NCBI RefSeq assembly: GCF_024300625.1
Contig: NZ_CP101322.1
Span: forward strand, 1,439,992 to 1,503,991
Direction: 5' to 3'
From: Halovivax gelatinilyticus
GTDB taxonomy: Archaea > Halobacteriota > Halobacteria > Halobacteriales > Natrialbaceae
Length of the DNA stretch: 64,000 bases
In this document: in pieces, positions 7,937 through 17,281 of the stretch
How the letters are laid out: the number at the start of each line of letters is the position of its first letter
Numbering within the stretch: position 1 is the first letter of the stretch
Made by a program: the position numbers and the translations under genes
Notes under the pieces: model-generated
Databases searched by the model: none
What the model was told of the DNA's origin: nothing
The model's input: only the letters and a program-made list of their open reading frames with translations

Positions 7937-9577
7937 ATGACGGACATTCCGACCTTTGGGCGCGGGGGCTTGAACTCCTTCGTCGACGTGGACGAACTGG
8001 TCGAACGCATCGATCTGACCGACGACGAGATCGCCTGGCGAAAGGAATTCGTGGGGTTCGACGAGGAAGACGAACAGCGACTTTCGAAGCTGAATCCCCT
8101 CTTGCGGGCCGAACAGGACGCCATCGCGGACGATTTCTACGAAAATCTGTTGCGATACGAGGGAACGCGCGAAATCTTCGAGCGGTCGCCGAAGGACGTC
8201 GAGGCGTTAAAACAAACGCAGCGCGCGTACCTGCACTCGCTTTCGACCGGCGAGTACGACCGGGCGTACTTCGAGAATCGAGCCAGAGTCGGTAAACTCC
8301 ACGAATTGCTCGATATGCCGCTAAAGTACTACGTCGGGCAGTACGGCGTCTACTACGACTTGCTACTCGACCGATTGAACGACCGAGTCCAGGGTCGAGT
8401 CGTCGAGGAGATCGAGGAGTGGGCCGCCGAGCGAGAGGCTGAAGACGGCGGGCTCGGTCGGCTCGCTGGCGTGTTCGGCATCGGCGTCGACGACGGCGGC
8501 GACGACCTGGAGAGGTCGTTCGAGCGAACGGTGCGCTCGGCCATCGACGACGGTATGATGGACGTACTATCGCTGCTGCGGATCATCAACCTGGACCTGC
8601 AGGTCGCGACGGACACGTACGTCGACTCGTACGCGAGTCGACTGGAGGCGGCGATCGAGCGCCGAAACCGGCTGGCGGCGGCCGTCGAGGCCGACGTCCG
8701 GGCACCGATCGACGAGCTCCACGATGCGAGCGAGGTGGTCGCGGCGCGGGCGGAGGCGATCAGTTCCCACGCCGCCAACCAGGCGACGGCGATCGAGCAG
8801 AGCGCCTCGGAGATCGGCGCCGTGAGTGCGGCCATCGAGGAGGTGACGAGCGTGGCCGACGACGTCAGGACGGAGAGCGAGCGGGCCGAACGGCTCGCGG
8901 CCGACGGGGCGGACGCCGCCGACGACGCCCTCGACGAGCTGGATGGGATCGAGCGGGCCGCAGCCGACGTTCGAGCGGCCGTGGCGTCGCTCGAGGCACA
9001 CGCCGACGAGATATCGAGCGTCGTAGCGCGCCTCGACGAGATCGCGACGCAAACCTCGATCCTCGCGAAAAACGCCGAGATCGAGGCCGCCCGGAGCGGG
9101 GCGGGATCTGAGACGAACCGGGCGCTCCGAGTGATCGCCGACGAGATCGATTCCTTCGCAACGCGCACCCGGGCCGACCTCGGAGCGATCGAGGAGACCG
9201 CGAAGGACGTCGGCGAAGAGCTGGAGGAGACGATCGAGACGGCCGAAGAGACGGTCGAACGAGTCGACGTCGGCTCGGCCAGGATCCGCGAGACGGTCGC
9301 CTCGATCGAGACCGTCCACGAGGCGGTGTGTGCGACGGCAGCGGGGATGGACGAGGTCGTCGCGGCAACCGATCAACAGGCCCGCAGCGTCCAGTCGATA
9401 GCCGACTCGCTCGACGAACTCGGTGACGCCGCCGACAACGTCGCCGGTGCGGCGGAGTCGGTCGCCGCGGCTAGCCAGGAGCAGACGGCGAGCCTCGGCG
9501 CGGTAAGCGGCGCCGTCGAGCGACTGACGATGGACGTCGAGGGAGACTCACAACCGGTGTACGAGCGCGTGAAGTGA
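7937..9577 (+). CDS. hemAT: Globin-coupled methyl-accepting transducer (HemAT type)
   Basis: A 546-residue soluble transducer. Residues 30-190 form a globin-coupled sensor domain; H122 in RVGKLHELLDMP is the expected proximal heme ligand. A linker helix region follows, and from about 250 a long coiled-coil signalling domain ends in the family tail. The hairpin tip reads IATQTSILAKNAEIEAARSG, close to the consensus of chemoreceptors. Glu/Gln-rich helices provide methylation sites. No transmembrane segment exists, as in HemAT, which mediates aerotaxis by binding O2 and signalling to CheA. No che genes lie nearby. The start at 7937 fits the globin domain length. Confidence 0.92.
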   Translation: MTDIPTFGRGGLNSFVDVDELVERIDLTDDEIAWRKEFVGFDEEDEQRLSKLNPLLRAEQDAIADDFYENLLRYEGTREIFERSPKDVEALKQTQRAYLHSLSTGEYDRAYFENRARVGKLHELLDMPLKYYVGQYGVYYDLLLDRLNDRVQGRVVEEIEEWAAEREAEDGGLGRLAGVFGIGVDDGGDDLERSFERTVRSAIDDGMMDVLSLLRIINLDLQVATDTYVDSYASRLEAAIERRNRLAAAVEADVRAPIDELHDASEVVAARAEAISSHAANQATAIEQSASEIGAVSAAIEEVTSVADDVRTESERAERLAADGADAADDALDELDGIERAAADVRAAVASLEAHADEISSVVARLDEIATQTSILAKNAEIEAARSGAGSETNRALRVIADEIDSFATRTRADLGAIEETAKDVGEELEETIETAEETVERVDVGSARIRETVASIETVHEAVCATAAGMDEVVAATDQQARSVQSIADSLDELGDAADNVAGAAESVAAASQEQTASLGAVSGAVERLTMDVEGDSQPVYERVK

Positions 9578-9620
9578 TTCGCAACGCCGCCGACCGCAAC
9601 GAAGAGACGGGTCGCGACCG

Positions 9621-10682
9621 CTACCGACGGACGGTTCCCTCCAGATCGACGGTCCCTCGTTCGGCGGCCGCGTAGCGGGCGAGTTTGAGCAGCTGGACCG
9701 AGAAGCCGTACTCGTTGTCGTACCAGGCCAGCAGTTTGACCATGTCGTTGGCGACGACCATCGCCGATTCGAGGTCGACGAACGAGGCGAACGGCAGGCC
9801 GACGACGTCACGCGAGACGATCTCGTCGTCGGTGTAGCCCATGACGCCGGCGAGCCCGTCGTCGGCCGCGGTTCGGACGGCCGAGAGAACTTGCTCGCGC
9901 GTGACGTCGGCCTCGACGTTGACGGTGACGTCGGTGATCGAGCCGTTCGGAACCGGGACCCGCATCGCCATCCCGTCTAACTTCCCCTCGAGTTCGGGCA
10001 AGATCTTCGCGGCAGCGCCGGCGGCGCCGGTCGTCGTCGGGACGATGTTTTCGGCGGCCGCGCGACCCCGCCGGCGTTTGGCCATCGGGCCGTCGACCAG
10101 CCCCTGGCTGCCGGTGTAGGCGTGGACGGTCATGAGGGCGCCCGAGACGATGCCGAATTCGTCGTCGAGCACCTGCAAGACCGGCGCGACCGAGTTGGTC
10201 GTACAGGAGGCGTTCGAGAGGACGTCCTCGCCGTCGTACTCCTCGTGATTGACGCCGTAGACGAACATCGGAACCGGCTCGTCGCCCTTCGGCGGCGCCG
10301 AGATCAGGACCGTCTCGGCGCCGGCGGAGCGGTGCTGGGCGGCTTCCTCGCGCGTCCGAAAGAGACCGGTCGCCTCGATCGCGACGTCGACGTCGAGTTC
10401 GTCCCAGGGGAGGTCGGCCGGTTCCCGCTCGGAGTAGAGCTGGACCGGCCGGCCGTCGACGGAGAGCGTGTCGTCCGTCCGCGAGACGTTGTCGAAGCGG
10501 CCGTGGACGGAGTCGTACCGAAAGAGGTACTCCATGTCGTCGTCGTCCATCACGTCGTTGATCGCGACGACGGCGACGTCGTCGACGGTCAGCGACGCGC
10601 GCAGGAGACTTCGCCCGACGCGTCCGAATCCGTTCAGTCCGATTCGCACGGGCCTCGTTCCGGCGTGTTCATCTGCGCCCAT
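9621..10682 (-). CDS. gap: Type I glyceraldehyde-3-phosphate dehydrogenase
   Basis: A 353-residue enzyme with the NAD(P)-binding start (RIGLNGFGRVGRSLLR), catalytic Cys160 in SNASCTTN, HAYTGSQ, the RRGRAAAENIVPTTTGAA phosphate-binding loop, and WYDNEYGFS at the C-terminus. It is a bacterial-type GapA rather than the archaeal type II enzyme, as usual for haloarchaeal glycolysis. The start MGADEH at 10682 precedes the Rossmann strand by about ten residues; longer in-frame starts read antisense of other DNA. It is followed on the same strand by nothing, and the ADP-dependent kinase lies 127 bp upstream. Confidence 0.95.
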   Translation of the reverse strand: MGADEHAGTRPVRIGLNGFGRVGRSLLRASLTVDDVAVVAINDVMDDDDMEYLFRYDSVHGRFDNVSRTDDTLSVDGRPVQLYSEREPADLPWDELDVDVAIEATGLFRTREEAAQHRSAGAETVLISAPPKGDEPVPMFVYGVNHEEYDGEDVLSNASCTTNSVAPVLQVLDDEFGIVSGALMTVHAYTGSQGLVDGPMAKRRRGRAAAENIVPTTTGAAGAAAKILPELEGKLDGMAMRVPVPNGSITDVTVNVEADVTREQVLSAVRTAADDGLAGVMGYTDDEIVSRDVVGLPFASFVDLESAMVVANDMVKLLAWYDNEYGFSVQLLKLARYAAAERGTVDLEGTVRR

Positions 10683-10809
10683 ACGTTCGAGGGCAACCGC
10701 TGCGGGTAAATTTGTTGGCCCCGGAAACGTAATAAAAGGAGACGGTAGCGATCGCCGGACCGTCCACAGCGGGTGACGATCCAGTGATCCGACCCGACCA
10801 CGGCGTTCG

Positions 10810-12192
10810 TCAACGCGCGTCCGTTCTGTTGGCGACGGCGAGTTCGAGGACGAACGCGGACGACGAGACGATATCGCCGATGCCGACCGTTCCCGCGGGA
10901 TCGGCCACGACGCGATTGGGACAGGCGACGACCGACGGCGTGCGAAGCGCGCCGCCTTCGGTCGGTGCGTCGACGTGGTCTGCCAGCCGCGAAATCGCCT
11001 CTCGCCCCCGCTCCGAGGGCTCGTAGTCGAGACCCGTTTCGAGGTCCTCGGGCGAAGAGATGTGGCCGCTGTCCGCCTTGGCCGCCGCGTTGATGGCCGA
11101 GAATTGTAATCCACGCTCGACCGCCTCTGGCGTGAGGTAGTCGTCCAGCACGGCCAGATGGTACTCCATGGCGTGAAGCTGGATGGATCCGACGCCGAGT
11201 TCGTCCCGGAGCGACGAGAGCATGCGGTAGTGAGCCAGGATCTCGTCCGGGTCGAACGGGGTGTCCTCGCGCGGCGGCTCGACGACCGCGTCGAGGGCGG
11301 CGTCCTCGTGGAGCATGGCGAGTTCGTGCGTGTCGGCGCCGATGACGGTCGCTTCGGGTAAGATCCACTCGTATATGGCTTCCCTGAGGTCGGCGTCGTG
11401 AGTGACGGCGTACTCGACGTGAACCGGCACGTCGCCGCCCGACCGTAGCCGTCTGATGACGTCGCGCGCGTGGCGCAACGTCCGTTCGTAGCTCTCCTCG
11501 ACGTGGTCCGGCGTGAGGTTGTGATAACCGGCGAGAAGCGCCCCGTCGACGGTCGCGCCGACCTGGTCGATCGTCTCGTCTAAGTCGCCGGCCGAGAGGT
11601 CGAACTCCGGCGGCCGCGAGGCGGCGATGAACCGGGTATCTTCGATCGCGCGAACGTCGAACAGATCGTCGTCGACCCTGAACTCGAACACCCAGTTGAT
11701 CTTCGTCCGATCCGTGTTGACGGCCTCGCGAAGCGGGACGTACCGCACCGCGTCGTCCTCGACGAGCGGGTACCGGATCGCGTCCGGGTGATCGAACATC
11801 GAGAGCTGCCGGTCCGAGAGGAGGTACGTGTACGTGATCGGCGAGGCGCCCAGCGACGAGACGAGATTGGTCATGATGCCCGTCTGGCCGCCCATCTGCT
11901 GGCCGTCCGGCTCGAGTTCGGCCTCGAGCGTCGCGGAGAAGGCATCGGTCATCGCCACTTCGTCGCCGCGTCCGGCGGCCATCGTGTGGGAAATCGCCGC
12001 CGCGAGCTCTCGTTTCGACTCGAGCGGGGTGTCGGGAAAGTCTTCGCCCGGGTTCGACGGCCGGTCGAGAAATCGCTCCAGACGTTCGCCGACCCGCACG
12101 ATTGCGTCGACGTTGGCGTTGTAGGCGACGAACACCGGTAATCCGTCGAGCGCGCGGATGTCCTCTCGAAGTTGCGTGTCGTCCATCGGCAT
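10810..12192 (-). CDS. ADP-dependent sugar kinase (ADP-glucokinase/phosphofructokinase family)
   Basis: A 460-residue protein of the ribokinase-fold ADP-specific kinase family (PF04587). Signs are FVAYNANVDAIVRV at the N-terminus, GGQTGIMTNLVSSLGA, and the anion-hole motif GIGDIVSSSAF near the C-terminus, whose Asp is the catalytic base in the family. Members phosphorylate glucose or fructose-6-phosphate using ADP in modified Embden-Meyerhof glycolysis; which substrate applies here cannot be told. Gene order places it between GAPDH and a prolyl-tRNA synthetase, all leftward. An earlier in-frame ATG at 12249 is possible, but would leave only a few bases to the upstream gene. Confidence 0.85.
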   Translation of the reverse strand: MPMDDTQLREDIRALDGLPVFVAYNANVDAIVRVGERLERFLDRPSNPGEDFPDTPLESKRELAAAISHTMAAGRGDEVAMTDAFSATLEAELEPDGQQMGGQTGIMTNLVSSLGASPITYTYLLSDRQLSMFDHPDAIRYPLVEDDAVRYVPLREAVNTDRTKINWVFEFRVDDDLFDVRAIEDTRFIAASRPPEFDLSAGDLDETIDQVGATVDGALLAGYHNLTPDHVEESYERTLRHARDVIRRLRSGGDVPVHVEYAVTHDADLREAIYEWILPEATVIGADTHELAMLHEDAALDAVVEPPREDTPFDPDEILAHYRMLSSLRDELGVGSIQLHAMEYHLAVLDDYLTPEAVERGLQFSAINAAAKADSGHISSPEDLETGLDYEPSERGREAISRLADHVDAPTEGGALRTPSVVACPNRVVADPAGTVGIGDIVSSSAFVLELAVANRTDAR

Positions 12193-12252
12193 ATCGGACC
12201 AACTCCCATTCCCAGCGGGATAACGCTGTGTGAGGCGAATCGTGGCCACCGA

Positions 12253-13506
12253 CTAGCCGACGATGCTGGCAACCTCCTCTACGTCGACGAATCGAGTCGA
12301 TCCGTCACGGGATTCGAGTTCGACCGCACCGGACTCCCGATACCGGTTTCCGAGAATTACTTTCCAGGGGACCCCGAGCAAGTCGCTCTCGGCGAATCGC
12401 TCGCCAATCGTTCGATCGCCGCCGTCGAACAGGAGCGTCTCGTCCGGCCCACAGGACTCGTAGAGGGACTCTGCCGCCTTCCGAATCGATCCCTCGTATT
12501 CGAGCGGAATGATCGACGCCCGGTAGGGTGCGATCCGTTCGTCGCCGTCCATCGGCCAGCGACAGCCACCGTCGTCGCCGTGTTGAGAGACGAGCACGTG
12601 AAGGAGTCGCTCGATGCCGATCCCGTAGCTTCCCATCAACACGTCGCGTTCGGATCCGTCGGCGTCGTCGACGGAAAGTCCCATGGGCTCGGTGTACCGG
12701 GTTCCGAGCGTGAACACGTGACCGATCTCGATTCCCTCGCTGGCGGTGAGATGGCCACCGCACTCGGGACAGCGATCGCCCGCTGATAGCGCCGCGCGTG
12801 GAGACTCGTCGGTGACGCCGAACCGGCAAGCCGTCGCCTCACAGTGTCGCAGCAACAGCGTGCCGTTGTCGGCGACAGCAACGAACTCCTCGGACGTCGA
12901 TCCACCCATGACACTATTCTCGGCCGCCGCGACGGCGAACTCGACGTCGAGTGCGTCGAAAATGCGCACGTAGGCCTCGCGGACCCGTTCGTAGTACGCA
13001 TCGAGCGAGTCGCGAGTCGAGTGCAAGCTGTAGGCGTCTTTCATCGTGAATTCCTTCGTGCGAACCAGGCCGTTTCGAGCGTGATCGTCCCGGTACTTCG
13101 ATTCGACCTGATAGAGCAATACGGGTACGTCGTCGTAGGAGCGTACGACGCCGTCGACGAGGCGTACCACTCCCTCCTCGTGGGAGGGTGCGAGACACAG
13201 CCGCCGTCCGTCGCGGTTTTCGAACGTGAACATCTCGCCCTCGAAGCGCTCCCAGCGGCCACTGGCCCTCCAGATGTCGCTATAATTGAGCGAGGGAATG
13301 GAGATCCGCTGTCCACCGATAGCGTTCATCTCGCGCGTTATGAGCGAACACACGTTCGTCCGGAGGCGGTGACCCGTCGGCGTTAACCCGTACAGACCGC
13401 TTCCAAACTTCCTGATGAGACCGGCGCGCATCATGCGGGCAACAGTCTCGTTCTCGTGGCCGGTCGATTCGCGACTCGTGAACAGAATCGCCTCACTACG
13501 TCGCAC
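12253..13506 (-). CDS. proS: Short bacterial-type prolyl-tRNA synthetase without editing domain
   Basis: A class II synthetase with P-type (bacterial) signatures: MMRAGLIRKFGSGLYGLTPTG near the N-terminus, motif 2 around KYRDDHARNGLVRTKEF, MKDAYSLH, and motif 3 MGSYGIGIERLL. In place of the ~180-residue editing insertion of bacterial ProRS there is a short linker with cysteines (CEATACRFG and CPECGG) that may bind zinc. A typical anticodon-binding C-terminus follows. Most archaea use the eukaryote-like ProRS, so this may be a second enzyme or a replacement. The GTG at 13506 (VRRSEAIL) fits the bacterial N-terminus; an ATG at 13596 would add 30 residues. Confidence 0.85.
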   Translation of the reverse strand: MRRSEAILFTSRESTGHENETVARMMRAGLIRKFGSGLYGLTPTGHRLRTNVCSLITREMNAIGGQRISIPSLNYSDIWRASGRWERFEGEMFTFENRDGRRLCLAPSHEEGVVRLVDGVVRSYDDVPVLLYQVESKYRDDHARNGLVRTKEFTMKDAYSLHSTRDSLDAYYERVREAYVRIFDALDVEFAVAAAENSVMGGSTSEEFVAVADNGTLLLRHCEATACRFGVTDESPRAALSAGDRCPECGGHLTASEGIEIGHVFTLGTRYTEPMGLSVDDADGSERDVLMGSYGIGIERLLHVLVSQHGDDGGCRWPMDGDERIAPYRASIIPLEYEGSIRKAAESLYESCGPDETLLFDGGDRTIGERFAESDLLGVPWKVILGNRYRESGAVELESRDGSTRFVDVEEVASIVG

Positions 13507-13959
13507 GATACCCACCTCGACTTGCAGGTCGCCCGCGAACGGGCGTGTTCGTACTGTCGACGGGATCGTCGAACCGGACGGAGATATCGCGGTCAACGTG
13601 GCTATCGCTACGGCGTGTAGCGCCCGATACGTCGACTACCCAATCAGAAACAGGACAGTTATCGCGGAACCCAGCCGCGGGCCGCGCCGGACCCGCGGTT
13701 TCTGGGACGTGCAGTTGCGTGCATGCAATTGACAGATTGGGGATCGCCAATAAATAGGTTCGCATACGCCTCGGAGCGGTTGAGACGGGTTCGTCGCGGG
13801 TCGGTCGGATGAAAGGTTTACCACCGACGCCGTGGGAGTCGATCACCGTTCGTATGAGCCGACGCCCCCTTCGCTCGCCCGATTCGCGCGTTCGTCCCAG
13901 ACGCGATCAGCGTCGAACGGTAGCCGTCCCCGGAATCTCCGAGAGACGGTGGTAGACCG
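13507..13959. other. Intergenic region between divergent proS and nucleotidyltransferase genes
   Basis: About 450 bp with no convincing gene. Short frames on both strands are arginine-rich shadows. An A/T-rich patch (ccaataaatagg, around 13748-13759) could be a promoter element for either direction. No tRNA, repeat or hairpin terminator was recognised. Confidence 0.5.
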
Positions 13960-14952
13960 ATGGACGCCGTCGTCCTCGCCGGAGGCTACGCCACGCGTCT
14001 GTGGCCGATCACCCGCCACCGCCCGAAGATGTTCCTCCCGCTCGGCGAGACCACCGTCATCGACCGGCTCTACGCCGAGCTCGAGGCCGAATCGCGTATC
14101 GACGACGTCTACGTGAGTACGAACGAACGATTCGCCCCCGCGTTCGAATCGCACCTCGCCGACGCGCCCTACGAGAAGCCGCGGCTGTCGGTCGAGCGCA
14201 CGCGCGCCGAAGACGAGAAGTTCGGCGTCATCGCCGCCCTCGGCGAGTTGATCGACCGCGAGGGGATCGACGCGGACCTTCTCGTGCTCGCCGGCGACAA
14301 CGTGTTCGATTTCGCGCTCTCAGCCTTTCTCGAGCGTTACGACCGACGAGAGGGACCCTGCATCGCCGCGTACGACGTCGGCGACCCGTCGCGAGCGACC
14401 GGCTACGGCGTCGTCGATCTGGAGGGAGATCGCGTCGTCGATTTCGTCGAAAAGCCCGACGACCCGCCGGGAACGAACGTCTCGATCGGCTGTTACGCGT
14501 TTCCCCGCGAGACGCTCTCGTTGATTCCGAGCTACCTCGACGAGGGGAACGATCCGGACGAGCCGGGCTGGTTCGTCACCTGGCTCCAGCGAACCGAGCC
14601 GACGTACGCCTTTTCCTTCGACGGCCACTGGTTCGACGTCGGCACGCGCGAGAGTTACCTCGACGCCGTCGCCTGGTGCGTCGACGGCGAGTCACTGATC
14701 GCCGATTCGGCGACGCTCGAAAACGCCACCGTCGGGCCGAACAGCCACGTCATGGCGGACGTCTCGCTCGTCGACGTCGCGGTCGAACGAGCCGTGATCT
14801 TTCCGGGTGCGAGCGTCGAATCCGGCGTCGTTCGCCGGTCGATCGTCGACGAGGAGGCCGCGCTCTCAGGCGTCGACCTCGAGGACGCGATGGTCGGCGC
14901 GTACACCCAGATTCCCGGTCCAGCCAGCCGGGGCGACGATCGCCCAGCCTAG
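13960..14952 (+). CDS. Sugar-phosphate nucleotidyltransferase
   Basis: A 330-residue protein starting with the nucleotidyltransferase signature VVLAGGYATRLWPITRHRPK. It continues with VLAGDNVFDF (metal-binding Asp), GYGVVDLEGDRVVDFVEKP, and a left-handed beta-helix-like C-terminus (ATLENATVGPNSHV, VIFPGASV) as in GlmU, RmlA-long and archaeal mannose/glucose-1-phosphate NTases. It makes NDP-sugars for glycosylation or exopolysaccharide. The exact sugar and nucleotide cannot be deduced. It stands alone, divergent from proS and convergent to a UspA gene. Confidence 0.88.
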   Translation: MDAVVLAGGYATRLWPITRHRPKMFLPLGETTVIDRLYAELEAESRIDDVYVSTNERFAPAFESHLADAPYEKPRLSVERTRAEDEKFGVIAALGELIDREGIDADLLVLAGDNVFDFALSAFLERYDRREGPCIAAYDVGDPSRATGYGVVDLEGDRVVDFVEKPDDPPGTNVSIGCYAFPRETLSLIPSYLDEGNDPDEPGWFVTWLQRTEPTYAFSFDGHWFDVGTRESYLDAVAWCVDGESLIADSATLENATVGPNSHVMADVSLVDVAVERAVIFPGASVESGVVRRSIVDEEAALSGVDLEDAMVGAYTQIPGPASRGDDRPA

Positions 14953-15072
14953 GTGCGCCGCAGGTCACTCTCGGGTACGGGTGCGCCGCAGATCCACGCG
15001 TATGGCTGCAAGTGATCCGCAGATGCACGCGTTTGGCTGCGGATGGGGCGCAGGTCACTCGTTCGGCTGCGG
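14952..15072. repeat. Four imperfect ~30-bp tandem repeats
   Basis: Units start near 14952, 14980, 15011 and 15043. They share the pattern gtgcgccgcagatccacgcg followed by ttggctgcgg, with many substitutions between copies. The array lies between two convergent genes and runs into the last codons of the UspA gene. Similar decayed tandem repeats occur at 49925-50004. Confidence 0.65.
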
Positions 15073-15960
15073 GTGGGTCGCGCTCACCGGGACACACCAC
15101 ACCGGGACGTCGGCCCCGCGGAGGACGTTCTCGGTAACGCTCCCCAGAAACCACTGGCCGATGCCGGTCTGTCCGTGCGTCCCCATGACGATCGCGTCGA
15201 CTGGCGACTCGTCCGCGTAGGCGAGGATCACGCGAGCCGGCGCGCCGCTCGCGACCGAGCCCGTGACGGAGACGCCGGCGTCGCGAGCGCGTTCGCGGAC
15301 AGACTCGAGGGTCGTCTCGCCCCGTTCTTCGAGCGCCGTGAGGACGTCAGCGGGCTCAGCGGCGCTTCGAAAGCGGCTCGTGTCGACCGAGTAGAGCGCG
15401 TCCACCGTCGAGTCGAGCGCGCTCGCGAGCGCAATCGCCCACTCGGTCGCGATCGCCGCCCCCTCGCTCCCGTCGGTCGGAAGCAGCAGGCGGTCGAACG
15501 AGATCGTCTCGACCGGCGGAGGGTCCGCGTTCGGCGGGACCGCGAGAACGGGCACGTGAGCCGTCCTGAGGACGTTTTCGGTGACGCTCCCGAGGAGGAA
15601 GCGATCGAGACCCGTCCGGCCTTTCGTCCCCATGACGATCGCGTCGGTCTCGTGGCGATGGGCGTACTCCCTGATCGACTGGAACGGCGTTCCGCTCCTG
15701 ACGGTCGTCCTGACGGAGAGATCCGGATCGAACTCGGCGGCGAGATCCGCAACCGTCTCGGCAGCGTCCTCGGCGGCCGATTCGAACACGGAGAGCGTTT
15801 CCTCGTCGAGCGTCGACGGCCCGTCGGGTGCGTCGACCACCGAGAGGACGTGAACGTCGGCACCGAGGCGCGACGCGAGCGCGATGCCGTGGTCGGCTCC
15901 GGCGACAGCACCCTCGCTCCCGTCGGTCGGTACCAGGATCGATTCGATGAATCGGCTCAT
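15055..15960 (-). CDS. Tandem-domain universal stress protein
   Basis: A 301-residue protein made of two UspA domains. Each begins with an LVPTDGSEGA or LLPTDGSEGA strand-loop (residues ~9 and ~158) and ends with the nucleotide-binding motif (MGTKGRTGLDRFLLGSVTEN and MGTHGQTGIGQWFLGSVTEN). Double-domain Usp proteins generally bind ATP as intramolecular dimers. The C-terminus is encoded within a ~30-bp imperfect DNA repeat. It sits next to a TreT-like trehalose synthase on the same strand (76 bp apart), which would fit a common osmotic or general stress response. Confidence 0.92.
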   Translation of the reverse strand: MSRFIESILVPTDGSEGAVAGADHGIALASRLGADVHVLSVVDAPDGPSTLDEETLSVFESAAEDAAETVADLAAEFDPDLSVRTTVRSGTPFQSIREYAHRHETDAIVMGTKGRTGLDRFLLGSVTENVLRTAHVPVLAVPPNADPPPVETISFDRLLLPTDGSEGAAIATEWAIALASALDSTVDALYSVDTSRFRSAAEPADVLTALEERGETTLESVRERARDAGVSVTGSVASGAPARVILAYADESPVDAIVMGTHGQTGIGQWFLGSVTENVLRGADVPVWCVPVSATHPQPNE

Positions 15961-16036
15961 TGGACTCGGCTACTCCACCACTCACCGGCGGATAATTGTG
16001 GGGGTGTCAGATCGGACCGTCCGAACGCAGACGAAC

Positions 16037-17281
16037 TCACGAATGCGTTTCGAGCACGCTCACGAAGGTCGAGAGTAGCTCTTCGAGTTGTCGGGGGAGC
16101 AGGAAGCGTTCGCGAACGTGGTCTCTGGCGCGTTCACCGAACGCTGTTCGGCGCTCGTCGTCTTCGAGAAGCGAAACGAGGCGGTCTGCGGCGCCGGCGA
16201 CGTCGTCGGCCGCGACGAGGTAGCCGGTCTGCCCGTCGACGATCTGTAACGGAATACCGCCGACGTCGGAACCGACGACGGGCGTGCGCTTCCAGAGCGC
16301 CTCGGAGACGACCAGTCCGAAGCCTTCGCGGATGGACTTCTGGACGACGACGTCCGCCTCGGTCTGCAGGACGTTCACCGCTCGATCCGTCAGGTCGGTC
16401 AGGACGTGGACGTCCGGATCGTCGACGGCCTCGCCGGCCACCCGTTCGTACAACTCCAGGCCTTCGGGGTCGTCGCCGGCCATCCCGCCACACAGCGCCA
16501 GCTGTAGTCCGTCAATCTCCTCGCTGGCGCGACGGTACGCCTCGAGCGTTCCGAACTGGTCTTTCCACGGATCGAACCGAGAAACCTGCGCGACCACCGG
16601 GCGGTCGAACGAGAGCGGGTCGAGGCGGTCGCGTTCGGTCGCGATCGCGTCCGGATCGAGCGAGCGGTTCTTCTCCGCGAGCGGGTCGATCGACGGGGAG
16701 ATGACGCTCGGTTCCGGCACGTCCATCTCGCCGACGTACGCCGAGCGGCTGAATATCGCGTGGTCGACCCGTTTCGTGTAGTCAGAAACGAACGAGAGGT
16801 ACGCGTCGTCCGGATCGGTCAGGTCGATGTGACAGCGCCAGACGACCGGCGCGTCGGCCATCGTCTCCTCGATGCGGTCGAGCATCCCGAGCGGCTGGGG
16901 ATCGTGAACGACGACGAGGTCGTACGCCTCGTCGAGTTCGGCCCCGTTACGATCGGTTTCCCGGCGGTAGGTCGCTTTCATCTCGTCGGTGAACGCCGGA
17001 CCCTCCCCCTGGAGCCCGTTGTGCATCGCCTTGGTCACCTCGTAGAAGTCGTCCTCGGCGTCCATGACCAGCCAGTCGGTGTCGACACCGAGGTCGACAC
17101 AGACCGGGACGATCGACCGGAGGAGTTCGGCGACGCCGCCGCCGGTCGCGGTCGAATTGACGTGGAGGATGCGAACGCCGTCGAGCCGGCTCGCCAGCGA
17201 TCGAAGGCGTTCGAGCCGATCGACGTCAATCACGGCTTCGTACGCCTCGATCGACCGATCGGGGAGAGATGGCGCGTGCAT
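16037..17281 (-). CDS. treT: Trehalose glycosyltransferring synthase-like GT4 enzyme
   Basis: A 414-residue GT-B fold glycosyltransferase; archaeal TreT is about 415 residues. Typical TreT features are HVNSTATGGGVAELLRSIVP near residue 40, WRCHIDLTDPD around 160, and the GT4 nucleotide-sugar site (SIREGFGLVVSEALWKRTPVV around 325). TreT joins NDP-glucose and glucose to trehalose, a compatible solute. The start MHAPSLPDRS at 17281 matches the domain; upstream codons look non-coding. The divergent neighbour is a YjbQ protein. Substrate preference is inferred from the family. Confidence 0.85.
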   Translation of the reverse strand: MHAPSLPDRSIEAYEAVIDVDRLERLRSLASRLDGVRILHVNSTATGGGVAELLRSIVPVCVDLGVDTDWLVMDAEDDFYEVTKAMHNGLQGEGPAFTDEMKATYRRETDRNGAELDEAYDLVVVHDPQPLGMLDRIEETMADAPVVWRCHIDLTDPDDAYLSFVSDYTKRVDHAIFSRSAYVGEMDVPEPSVISPSIDPLAEKNRSLDPDAIATERDRLDPLSFDRPVVAQVSRFDPWKDQFGTLEAYRRASEEIDGLQLALCGGMAGDDPEGLELYERVAGEAVDDPDVHVLTDLTDRAVNVLQTEADVVVQKSIREGFGLVVSEALWKRTPVVGSDVGGIPLQIVDGQTGYLVAADDVAGAADRLVSLLEDDERRTAFGERARDHVRERFLLPRQLEELLSTFVSVLETHS

